DNA of 60,284 bases, taken from Neocallimastix lanati (nom. inval.). Lineage: Eukaryota > Neocallimastigomycota > Neocallimastigomycetes > Neocallimastigales > Neocallimastigaceae. Numbering within the stretch: position 1 is the stretch's first letter; each line of letters starts with the position of its first letter. This document shows, piece after piece, positions 43,222 through 53,603 of the stretch. A model generated the notes under the pieces. The model was not told the origin of the DNA. It did not search any database and saw only the letters and a list, made by a program, of their open reading frames with translations. Where the stretch lies: positions 1 through 60,284 of the forward strand of contig JACVTC010000283.1 in assembly GCA_016946835.1 (NCBI GenBank), read 5' to 3'. Made by a program: the position numbers and the translations under genes.

Positions 43222-43756
43222 ACAATTTGTAAAAGCATATCTTGGTATAGCTGTTAGAGCAATAGCCATGAATCGAACTACTTGAGTTCGATTCACACTT
43301 AAACCTACTTTTTGAATATTTTATTTTCATTGTTCTAGTTAATTCTTTCTGTATTTTCTTTAAGAATTTCATAGAAATTCTTAATAATTTAATTGAATTT
43401 TTTATTTTATTTTATTCTTTTTTCCATTAGTTTCTAAATTAACCGAGAAAATCAGTTTTAAACGATTTTTCTACGATTCTAAAATTTTTGAAAATCATAC
43501 AAACTGTTTTTCCGTAAAAAGTATAAATATGAGCAAATTTTCACAAAAGAAATATTTTTAATTCGTGCTTTTATTAATTAATCAATTAATAATAAGTAAT
43601 TTGATATATTACAAAATTAGTTAATTAATTAATAAATAATTACTTTAATAAATTTTATTTTAATAAATTAATAAAACAAAATTTTTTAAAAAAAACATTT
43701 TAACTTATTATTAATTTTCCAGTGTTGCCTATTGCTATAAGTGCCCAGCGTGTTAC
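43222..43756. other. Intergenic stretch with a tRNA-like or Pol III-like patch
   Basis: There is no protein gene. At about 43236-43310 a D-arm-like run (TAGCTGTTAGAGC, possible A box) is followed about 35 nt later by AGTTCGATTCA, close to the B-box consensus, then a T-run. The B-box half is part of a perfect 11-bp hairpin TGAATCGAACT/AGTTCGATTCA with loop ACTTG at 43269-43295. It does not fold as a normal tRNA, so it may be a tRNA-derived SINE relic. A TATA-like motif (AAGTATAAATATGAG) lies near 43520, suggesting older LTR debris. Confidence 0.4.
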
Positions 43757-44214
43757 ATTAATAATAATTCTTTTATTTAAATGTTATTAAAAAAATAATA
43801 ATAATAATGATAAAACTATTTATTATACATTGTATTTGAATATTTATTTAAACTGTATAAATTTAATAAGCTTTATAAATTAAATTTTGAATGACAGAAT
43901 TCTAATTATTTCATTTGGTCATTCCTCATTTCTTAATTATTTATTATATAAAGTAAAATTTATATTATATTATTTAAATCAGCTAAGCAATCATACCACA
44001 AATTAATAATATTATTTCTATCACATTTAACATCAATAATTTGGCTTCAATATTTTTGTAGCGTTCAATTAATTGACACTGATTTTATTAGCTTTATTTA
44101 TTGTACTTTTTTTTATTTTCCAAATTCCTCTTATTTTTCTTTTATAATCATAATATGATAAATGTTCAAGTTCATTTAATTTATCTATTAATTAATAAAA
44201 AAGATGGTTTTGTT
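43757..44214. repeat. Left terminal inverted repeat of the MULE
   Basis: Reverse complement of 46184-46642. The inner ~110 bp correspond to the antisense of the transposase C-terminal codons. Confidence 0.88.
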
Positions 44215-44217
44215 ATT

Positions 44218-44972
44218 TATTTTATTTTATTTTATTTTATTCAATCTGTACTTTTTATTCATATTTTAACTATTTATTTTATTTTATTTTATTCAATCTG
44301 TACTTTTTATTCATATTTCAACTATTTATTTTATTTTATTTTATTTTATTCAATCTGTACTTTTTATTCATATTTCAACTATTTATTTTATTTTATTTTA
44401 TTTTATTCAATCTGTACTTTTTATTCATATTTCAACTATTTATTTTATTTTATTTTATTTTATTTTATTCAATCTGTACTTTTTATTCATATTTCAACTA
44501 TTTATTTTATTTTATTTTATTTTATTTTATTTTATTTTATTCAATCTGTACTTTTTATTCATATTTCAACTATTTATTTTATTTTATTTTATTTTATTTA
44601 ATTTTATTTTATTTTATTCAATCTGTACTTTTTATTCATATTTCAACTATTTATTTTATTTTATTTTATTTTATTTTATTTTATTCAATCTGTACTTTTT
44701 ATTCATATTTCAACTATTTATTTTATTTTATTTTATTTTATTTTATTTTATTCAATCTGTACTTTTTATTCATATTTCAACTATTTATTTTATTTTATTT
44801 TATTCAATCTGTACTTATATTTAATATTCTACTGTTTATTTTATTTTATTTTATTTTATTCAATCTGTACTTATATTTAATATTCTACTGTTTATTTTAT
44901 TTTATTTTATTTTATTCAATCTGTACTTATATTTAATATTCTACTGTTTATTTTATCTTATTTTATTTTATA
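44218..44972. repeat. Minisatellite with TTTTA-expanded linkers
   Basis: About 12 copies of a unit with core TCAATCTGTACTTTTTATTC plus ATATTTCAACTATTTA, separated by a variable number of TTTTA pentamers; unit length is about 53-77 bp. The last three copies carry a variant core (TCAATCTGTACTTATATTTA...). It lies inside the MULE, next to the left inverted repeat. The open frame 44101-44601 is only the translation of this repeat. Confidence 0.95.
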
Positions 44973-45120
44973 TACTTGTACTTATATTATTACATTCTTT
45001 ATTTATTTATTTTACAAATAATTGAAAAACTAATTTTCAAAATTAATATTAATAATAATATTATATAATTAATATAAAATTTTTAATTATATAATTAAAA
45101 ATATTTATAAAAATAAAAAA

Positions 45121-46299
45121 ATGGAAGATAATCTAATTATTGATGTAAATGAGTCTAATAAAGAAAAAGAGCAAATTATTATTAATAAAAAATATAAATT
45201 TAATTTTTCATATATAAGAAAAGATAATTCTAAAGTTTATAAATGTACCGAATATAAAAAAATAAATAAATGTAAATCTTTTGTTATTTTAAATGATAAG
45301 AAAGAAATCTTAAAATATGATAGTTCACATAATCATACTGAAAAAAAATACAATGTATCTCTATCTATAATGAAACATAAAATAAAAAATGGAATTGAAA
45401 AAATCTCAATTCCTTTTGGTATAAAAATGAAACCCCTATATAATAAAATTTCTAAAGAAATGGGACTTATATGTCCAGAATATAATTCAATTAAATCCCA
45501 AATATCAAGAAATTTATATAAAAAACTACCATCCAATGTAACAACATTTGCTGAAATTACTAGTGAATCTGAATATTATAAAACAAAGCGAGGTAAAAAT
45601 TTTATGATATTCAAAAATTTTAATTTAATAATTTTTCAATCTCCTTTTCAAGCAAAATTATTTAGGTAATATAATGATGATATATATGTTGATAGTACAT
45701 TTTTTTTATTGCCCCTAAATTTAGTTATCAAATATTTATTACAAAAACTTATGCTAAAGAATTAGATAGTTTTTACACTATTTCTTATGCAATATTGAAA
45801 AATAAAGAACAAGAAGCAGCAAAAGCAATATTTCCTAATACAAATATTAAATATTGCATTTGGCATTATAAATAATTACTAGAAATTAATAAAAATAAAT
45901 TATGCTATAATGAAGTAAAAAATGATAATAATATATTTATTTAATATAAAGCTATTTCAAATTTACAATTTATAAATCCTGAATACATATTTGATATTTA
46001 TGTTATAATTAAAATTAAATCCATTAAAAATAATTATTGTCAATTTTTAAAATTTTTAGAATATTTTTATAAAACATATTTAATTGATTATGATATGAAA
46101 TTTTGGATTTATTATAATAATATGGAATATATAACAAATAATGCCTTAGAATCACTCAATAATTATTTAAATAATTTATTACCAACAAAACCATCTATTT
46201 TATGAATTAATAGATAAATTAAATGAACTTGAACATTTATCATATTATGATTATAAAAGAAAAATAAGAGGAATTTGTAAAATAAAAAAAGAGCAATAA
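45121..46299 (+). pseudogene. MULE transposase with FLYWCH-like zinc finger, degenerate
   Basis: The first 182 codons (45121-45669) carry a FLYWCH-like Cys2His2 domain: YKCTEYKKINKCKSFVIL then SHNH near residues 45-72, followed by a linker. In the same frame after a TAA comes IYVDSTFFLLP, the start of the MULE DDE core. A frameshift leads to ISYAILKNKEQEAAKAIFP and CIWHYK, which is shortened relative to the family, then TNNALESLNNYLN and a C-terminus that overlaps the right inverted repeat and ends at TAA 46299. At least three in-frame TAA codons and two frameshifts make it inactive. Intact, it would cut and move the element by a DDE mechanism. Confidence 0.82.
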
Positions 46300-46642
46300 A
46301 TAAAGCTAATAAAATCAGTGTCAATTAATTGAACGCTACAAAAATATTGAAGCCAAATTATTGATGTTAAATGTGATAGAAATAATATTATTAATTTGTG
46401 GTTTGATTGCTTAGCTGATTTAAATAATATAATATAAATTTTACTTTATATAATAAATAATTAAGAAATGAGGAATGACCAAATGAAATAATTAGAATTC
46501 TGTCATTCAAAAACTTAATTTATAAAGCTTATTAAATTTATACAGTTTAAATAAATATTCAAATACAATGTATAATTAATAGTTTTATCATTTTAATTAT
46601 TATTTTTTTTAATAACATTTAAATAAAAGAATTATTATTAAT
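46184..46642. repeat. Right terminal inverted repeat of the MULE
   Basis: Matches 43757-44214 in inverse orientation. Its inner part encodes the end of the transposase. Confidence 0.88.
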
Positions 46643-47364
46643 AACATTTAAATAAAAGAATTAAAATTATAAAATCTAACCATTACATGATTTATTTAAT
46701 TATTCACTTAATAATTAATTTAAAAATTGAAGTAACAAAATAATACAATAAAATAATATTATGTAGCATAATATAGCTATAGCCACATATTTATATATAT
46801 CACGTGAAAAATTGGCATAATGCCACCTCCCCCTGCTTATCAACTATAAAATCATTAGATTTAAATTTGATTTATGACATTAATTTATGTTTGAATAATA
46901 ATATTTATTTTATATTAATTAAGGTTTGAATATTTCATTTTATATTATAATACAAATGTGTATTTCTTTTTATAATAAATAAAATTGTATAACATTTTTT
47001 TTAATTTTGTTAAGAATAATTTATTGGATTAAAATTTAACATTGCCATATTTTAATTTTTAGATTAGAATAGATAATAATATATTTACTTCATTTTAAAT
47101 ATGAAATAATATATTATATAATATATATACATACATATTATTTAATTAAACTAACATATTGTCAATATGAATCTTATATAGAGTAATTATTCTAGCCCCT
47201 TTATTGAATATATAACTAAAAAAAAAAGTTAATAATAAAATATGAAGTATTTTTTTATAATTAAATTTATGTAATAAAATTATAGAATAATAAAAACAAA
47301 AATAGAATAATAAAATTCACAATAATAACAAATAAATATATATACCAAAAATATATTAAAAATA
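46643..47364 (+). promoter_or_regulatory. Upstream region of the GH114 gene
   Basis: A+T-rich, without a gene. A short G+C-richer patch at 46801-46836 holds CACGTG (46801-46806), the perfect palindrome GGCATAATGCC (46814-46824) and CACCTCCCCCTGC. These could be transcription-factor sites about 540 bp upstream of the start codon. No experimentally based assignment is possible. Confidence 0.35.
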
Positions 47365-48427
47365 ATGAAATTCTATTTACCAATTATTCTTATTGCAACA
47401 GTTTTATTTGCTACTAATGTTGAAGCAATATGGGAACCAGCTCCAGGTCTTACTTGGGATTATCTTCTTGGTGCTGAAAAAAACGTAATGTAAGTTCATA
47501 AAAAAAAAAAAAAAGAAATAAAAAAATAAAAAAATGGGAGTTTATAGTTCTATCAAAAGATAATTAGTAATTTTTTAATAAAGAAAAATAATACCAAATA
47601 GAAACAGTGTATATAAATTTTTAAATAGTAAATTAATAAATAATGAAACAATAATAAACAAAATAAAAATCAATAAAGTTAAATAAAACAAAATAAAATT
47701 TATATATTTAAGAGAAATATAATAATAAATTTTTATTCTTTATTAAATTAGTAAAGCCAGTGATAAAAATATTGTTACTATTGATCTTATAGAAGCAGAA
47801 GAATTCGTTCCTTATTTCCACAACCGTGGTCAAAGGGTTATCTGTTACTTCTCTACTAATATATATTACAGTGCAGATTACAAAAAAGCTAAAGGTGGAA
47901 GTAATAGTTCGGTTGATCAAGCCTTTGAAAAATCAAAGGAAAAATTAAAATCTGAAACTTTAATTAAAAGTCGTATGAAAAAAGCTATGAAATATAAATG
48001 TGACGCTATTGAAGTTGATTGTTTTAAAAATGTTGAAAAAGAATCATATGAATTTGCTAAGTGGGTTGCTAAAACTGCTCATAGTATAGGTATTTCTGTT
48101 GGTATTAAGGATGTAGCTAAAAATTCAATAAAATTAGAACCATATTTTGATTTCGTCGTTGTAGAAAATTGTGCCGATTTTAATGAATGCTATCATTACA
48201 CTTGCTTCACCAGACATGACAAGGCTGTCTTCGTTGTTCACTATGGTAATCGTGGTTATAGTCTTTCTGGTTCATCTTTATCTAAATTAATTAAAGAACA
48301 AAAAGGACGTAATTTCACTTGTGTTTTATGCCCAAACCAATTTCTAAATAACAATTGTGTTAACTATGATTGTAATACTGGTGCTGTTATTGGTAAAAGT
48401 AAATACACAAAAAATTTTTTATATTAA
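47365..48427 (+). CDS. Secreted GH114-family glycosidase (endo-alpha-1,4-polygalactosaminidase type), one intron
   Basis: Exon 1 is 47365-47489 and exon 2 is 47752-48427, giving 266 residues. Residues 1-21 (MKFYLPIILIATVLFATNVEA) minus a residue or so are a signal peptide ending in VEA. The mature part matches the GH114 TIM-barrel plan: a Trp-rich start (GLTWDYLLG), VTIDLIEA, RGQRVICYFS, KCDAIEVDCFKN (acidic active-site region), VGIKDVA, FVVVENCADFNEC (second conserved Glu region) and KAVFVVHYG. Family enzymes hydrolyse galactosamine-containing polysaccharide; the real substrate here is unknown. Several Cys near the C-terminus may form disulfides. No dockerin or CBM is seen. It is the only convincing host gene in the window, flanked on both sides by transposons. 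Confidence 0.85.
47490..47751 (+). other. Phase-2 intron of the GH114 gene
   Basis: Donor GTAAGT at 47490 and acceptor TTAG ending at 47751, 262 bp, A+T-rich and full of stops. Splicing gives ...KNVIKASDKNIVTID..., which fits the GH114 alignment and joins the signal-peptide exon to the rest in frame. GTAATG at 47484 is an alternative donor but would break the frame match. Confidence 0.85.
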
Positions 48428-49440
48428 TTTTTTTTATTAAAGATAGAAAAAATGTAGTTAACCATCCATTAATTTATATATATATATATAATATAGACTA
48501 AATTATTATTATTAATAATAAAATATATTTATATAAATATCACGCAGTAAAGTAAAAAAAAAAAAAAAAAAAATATTAACCAAAAAAAGGGTATTAAAAG
48601 ATAAAATAAATATTAATAAAATTATCATTAGTAGTAATAAAAATAGTATTAATTAAAAAATATTAAAAAAATAAATATATACATATTAAAAAATAATAAT
48701 AATAATAATAATAATTTCAAAATATATTAATTATTTATAAATATATTTTAATAAATATCACTCAAATCATTTTTAAAATTTATATTAAGAAAAAATATAT
48801 ATATATCATTTATAAGGAATTTATTTAATTATTTGAATTATCTTTAATATGTTTTAAACTTATTAAACTATATTAAAAAATATATATAAATATTATTTAA
48901 AAAATAATATTTATATATTGTTAATTATTAATAATGAAATTAAAATTTTACTATTTGGAAATAAGATAAATTAATCCAAAATTTTATGGTATTTTTTTAA
49001 ATATATACGTAATAATTCACCCCTATAATTAAATCTTATTAATATATTTAATTGTAATTTTAAATGAATCAATAAATATTGCTTATTAAAATTACTAAAA
49101 TATTTAATTTAATAATGTTGTATTAATAATTCTAAATATTAGAATTTCTTTAATTTTATTCAAATATGTAAAGTTCATATAAAAAATTGCTTCCAATGAC
49201 ATTATATCCATAAATCCTCAGTTTACAAAATATTTTCTTCTCCAATATGAAATGATACCAAATAAAAATAAAAAGATTTTATTTTATTTTATAAGTTATT
49301 ATTTTTTAAAAATTTTGCACTCCAATAATGAATATTTCATGTAATGATGAAATTACATATTAAAACATTTTATCTCTAAAAAAATTTCTTATAATAATAT
49401 GCTAAATATATAAATTTAAAATATAAAAATAATTATAATT
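48428..49440. other. A+T-rich intergenic region
   Basis: Simple A+T sequence with AT and AAT microsatellites and A-runs (for example 48550-48580 and 48700-48715). I see no coding region or recognisable repeat. Confidence 0.6.
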
Positions 49441-49449
49441 AAAATGATA

Positions 49450-50053
49450 TTTAGTAATAGTAAACCTCCAATGATGTGGACTGTTTTTCCAGGTCCATGG
49501 AGGGTTGATGGAAAAGGAATGACCTATATCAGGTGTACTAATTACAGCTTTCTGTGATTCTGATGATAATCGATGGTTATCCTTTCTAAAGTGGCTTCTA
49601 GTACGAAGAGAGAAAACTGGAATACTGGAAGACTGTAGAAAGTGAACTTGATGTTTTATATTGTTTTAAACTGGATATGTAGTAACATTGGATTTGTATA
49701 ATTATTAGTAATATCATGTAGTTTCTACATATTATCATTGTAATGAATCTATTGTATTTTTTACTTTTGCATTATTTTGTATATGTATTTTTCTATAGTA
49801 TTATTTATACTTTCATGTAGCTATTTTAAAATGGAAATGTAGGAGATTGATTCACTCTAAAGCTTGTGTTTAAGACATTATTTAACCGATAGGAATCTTT
49901 TTATTGTCTTTCACTACCTAGCATTATTTACATTTTCATTTCAGTTTATTTATGATTTATGATTACATTAGAGAAAATTATTTTATCAATCAAAGCTTTA
50001 CAAATCGATTAGAATTTCAGAAACTCAAAAGTTAACAGAAAATACATAACAGG

Positions 50054-50090
<37 letters not shown>
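49450..50090 (+). mobile_element. Possible 3' end of a non-LTR element with poly(A) tail
   Basis: A patch with more balanced base composition (49470-49650) is followed by ordinary A+T sequence and ends in 37 consecutive A at 50054-50090. Translated pieces (GVLITAFCDSDDNRWLSFL) show open stretches in changing frames but no recognised domain. A terminal poly(A) suggests a retrotransposed 3' end. No target duplication was identified. Confidence 0.35.
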
Positions 50091-50092
<2 letters not shown>

Positions 50093-50362
50093 ATTTATTC
50101 ATTACTAAAATAACAAGAAAAAAGATATTATTCATTACTACAAAATTCTTAAGTTGTTCATTTTTTTTTTTAAACTTAATCAATTACTCCACGAAGATAG
50201 AATCTTCATATTATTATTATTATTATTATTTTTTTTTTATTTATATTTTTCTATTTAATTATATATATTTATATATATATATATTTTTATCTATATTTCT
50301 TAGTTTTTAGAATTTTAGTTTTCATTGTTTCATTTTTTTAAATTGTAATTTTTTAGTTCATT

Positions 50363-51952
50363 ATGGAAAAGATATTTCACCGGGGTTCTCGCTGCTATGG
50401 AATATCTATTGACAACACAGGGTTGATTATTATCCGTGGTATACACTCATGGACTAATGCTAAAATGAAGGAATTTATTCATTCTAAATGCAAAAAAATC
50501 AATGATAATATTTTGTCAGTAAAGAGAATTACTAAATTCAATGATAGCTTCTTCAGGATAAAAGTATACATTTCAAATTTCAACCTCAAAAAATTTAAAA
50601 AAGTATTTTAAAAAGCACTATCAGGAGTTAAAATTTCATATTGTAGATGTTCCAAATGGAATCATAAGGTTTCTTTTCGGTATTTAAAACAAAATTTAAT
50701 ATCTAATAATACATCCAATGATATTAACACAGTAAACCTCAATTCAACAAATTTAGTAAATGCTAATAATGGCAATCATGAACTAATTGCTCCCAGTATT
50801 CCTAATCTTAATTCTCAAAATCCATTTTCACATTCTAACACAGGAAAGTTTTCTTTTTGTCTAAGTTGGAATACCAACGGATGGAATTTTGTGAAAAGAG
50901 ATAGTATTGAGTACTTCAACACAATATTTAAATCATTATTTATATGTTTTCAGGAAACAGGTAATGGTACCAATGATGCTAGAAATTCATGTAAAGTAAC
51001 ACTTCCCAACTATAAATATTTCTTGAAAAGAATGAATCCTACTACTCCAGGTTGCAGAGGTTTATATCTTAATTATCATGTCTCATGTCAAGCAGTACTT
51101 GAAGATAATTCCTATACTTATCTTGTTTCTTTAACAACATATAGTCTCTGGAGTCATTCTAAGTGTTCCGTTGGTAATGTCTATATTCCCACTAAGAAAC
51201 ACTCATTACAAGTCCGATATGCATTTTCAGAAGTTTTCACATAGCTTCAGAATCACACTAATCATCCATCTGTTCTTCTTGGAGACTTTAACATAAGTAC
51301 CTCTGATTTACAAGATAAATTATCTAATAGTAACCTTGATAACTGGTTTATTCTTTCGATTAATGGTTCACCTATTTCATGGACAAGAGGTAGTTATTCA
51401 TCAGTTATTGATCATGCGTTAGTCAATTCAAGTATGCTGGTTAAAATATCAAGTGCTTATTTTGTTGATTATCCTTCTGTATCTGATCATAAACTTCTCA
51501 TGGTTTATTGTAAGAAAATTACCACAGATGAATCATTTTTGTTACCAAAAAAATTTGTAAGATGGGATAGGTATAAATGTCTTGAACAAAAGAAAGAAAT
51601 ATGTCATCACAATAAATTTGAAATTCTTAGTGAAGAAATAGGTAATGAAGAACTTTCAATAGATTGTGTTATTGAAATTCTTTATGAAATATTTTACATT
51701 ATTTCTAAATATTGTCCAATATCTAATAGTAATGTAGACGCTGTTATCACAGATATGAATAATATAGAACAAAGTTCTGATTCTGATAGTAGTAACGAGG
51801 TATATAATATCAATAATATTAACAATAGAAATAATATTGTTAATAATAGTAGAAATAGTGATAGTGAAAATAGAAATATTAATATTAGTGATAATGAAAA
51901 TTACAATATCGTTACTTCTAATTTAGTGAATAGTTCAATTGATGAAAAGTAA
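50363..51952 (+). pseudogene. Non-LTR retrotransposon endonuclease (EEP) ORF with two in-frame stops, no reverse transcriptase
   Basis: A single frame of 530 codons interrupted only by TAA at 50609 and TAG at 51242, with no frameshift. The N-terminal part (MEKIFHRGSRCYGISI...) is unrecognised and is followed by a Cys-containing segment (YCRCSKWNHK). An endonuclease/exonuclease/phosphatase domain runs from about 50845, with the catalytic motifs SWNTNGW, QETG, GNVYIPT, LLGDFN, WTRGSYSSVIDH and SDHKLL. This is the nicking enzyme of LINE-type elements. After about 60 more residues the protein becomes Asn/Ser-rich and stops, where a LINE would continue into reverse transcriptase. It is a deletion derivative or a non-autonomous element. 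Confidence 0.8.
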
Positions 51953-52078
51953 TTTAAGTAATTTTATGAATAATGAGTGTGTAAATGTATATGTGACGTG
52001 GTACCGATTATATAACTTTCTTCTTGGTGGATAGGATACAATATAATAGATATAAATTATAAAAAGGAATGGAATATT

Positions 52079-52592
52079 TTGTTTAAGAACCAAATCATTT
52101 CTGATGATTATTCAAAAACGCCATTCTTGGTGCGATCTGCGGCTCTCTTTATAGAAATTATGCCTTGGGCTAGTACTCGGCAAGGGTTACTATTCCGAAA
52201 GTATAAGCGCAAACTAACCAGGAGCTTTAACGCTGAAAATGCAGTAAGACAGGCTAGCAGGACCAATGCCTCTGAGGAGAAGACCATAATTTCTTTTAGA
52301 TAGACAATTCAAACCCTAATCCATAAGGAGATGAGGTTCGTTGTATATGAACTTTTTTCTGAATTTATTTATACACTTATTTTTGATTATTACTGTTTAT
52401 TTCACGTTACTATTTCCTTTATTATTATGTTCAAGTTGGACAAATAATATTTATTTATTTTATTAATTCTGTGTTTTTTTATTTTTTTATTATAATTAAA
52501 AGTATTCATGTATTTTATATATGAATAAATAAATAAAGATTAAAGTTCGCAATAATTACGGCTATAAAAAAAAAAAAAAAAAAAAAAAAAAA
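52079..52592 (+). mobile_element. 3' end of the endonuclease-bearing non-LTR element
   Basis: A 74-codon open stretch (52079-52303) with ordinary codon composition (LVRSAALFIEIMPWASTRQG) may be the remnant of the C-terminus after the reverse transcriptase was lost. The A+T-rich 3' tail ends in 27 A at 52566-52592. I do not recognise a domain in the short open stretch. Confidence 0.5.
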
Positions 52593-53264
52593 TAGTATTA
52601 GTAAACGAAATTAATACTAATTATTATATATATAGTTATCATTCTAGTTTAGATATCGAAATAATAAAAAAAGTATATTGGTAATGTTTTTAATACTGTT
52701 ATGCAAGAATAGATTGAGGAAGGTAAAAATGGTAAAACTTATTGTACAGTTACTATATATATGGAATACATTAATCAATATCAAAATTTTTAAATTTATA
52801 TTAGTTTTAAAGATATTTTTACATTAAGAGAGTAACATAGCTGAAAAAATAATAGGACTAAAAGTTAGACATACAAAAGAATTTTAAATAATTATATACA
52901 TTAATAATTTAATACTACAATTTTAAATTTACTAATTTGTTATTTAAACATTAATAAATAATTATTCTAATATTTTAACATAAAGGTGTATTTAATATTA
53001 AATTCTATTTGGATTTTAATTAAAAAGACTATAATTATACAAAATAATGTGGTAAATATTTAATTATAAATATTTATAATTTCTATTACTATTTATTTAT
53101 CTTATTTATTTGTTATAATATTATATATATATATATAAAGAATGATAAAAAAAAAAAAAAAAAAAAGAAATATGGTCTACATATTTTGAATTTATTCTAC
53201 AAAACGGTTTAAATATTGGTAGGTAAAATTATTAAATAATATTTCAAGTCCTGTACAAGAATAT
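52593..53264. other. A+T-rich spacer
   Basis: No supported gene. There is a short coding-looking patch near 52700-52790 (GKNGKTYCTVTIYMEYINQY in one frame) and an A-run at about 53148-53166. Confidence 0.4.
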
Positions 53265-53507
53265 TGTTAAGGAGTCAATATAAGATATGATGTGTACACA
53301 ACAAAATATATTATTATTCAATTAAATTTTATTTATTATTTATTAATTTATATTATTTAATAAAGTATTTAAAGGACTCAAAATATTAATTTCATAAAAA
53401 AATTTTCTTTTTATATTTTACATACAAATTATTACATAATCAAATATTATAAATATTTATAATACTTTAATGTACAAAAGTTTAAATATTATGTTGAACT
53501 TTTAACA
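53265..53507 (-). repeat. 3' LTR of a Ty1/Copia element, 243 bp
   Basis: On the minus strand it starts TGTTAAAAGTTC and ends ACTCCTTAACA, with TGTTAA/TTAACA ends. It lies about 100 bp after the RNase H stop and right after a purine-rich AAGGGGAA tract. Confidence 0.75.
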
Positions 53508-53603
53508 TTCCCCTTACATTAAGTATTATATAATATTTTAATTATCATATACAAGTTTTTTTTTTTTTTTATTTAAAAAAAATTATATACAATTAAAGAA
53601 ATA

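Larger units (their letters stand above)
43757..46642 (+). mobile_element. MULE-type DNA transposon with ~460-bp terminal inverted repeats
   Basis: Terminal inverted repeats at 43757-44214 and 46184-46642 match closely, with a few substitutions and small indels. Between them lie a minisatellite and a broken MULE transposase with a FLYWCH-like zinc finger. I found no clear 8-11-bp target duplication. The right terminus adjoins a 23-bp tandem duplication (AATAACATTTAAATAAAAGA unit). The element is defective. Confidence 0.85.

Noticed and set aside
43236-43310. A functional tRNA gene
   Set aside because: No acceptor stem or normal anticodon arm; the T-arm-like half pairs with an upstream repeat instead.
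44101-44601. A 166-codon hydrophobic ORF
   Set aside because: It is just the translation of the TTTTA minisatellite; repetition, not codon use, keeps it open.
44218-44972. CRISPR-like array
   Set aside because: The spacers are variable numbers of TTTTA, not unique sequence, and there are no cas genes; this is a minisatellite in a eukaryotic genome.
47708-47920. Minus-strand 70-codon ORF
   Set aside because: Antisense to GH114 exon 2 and its intron.
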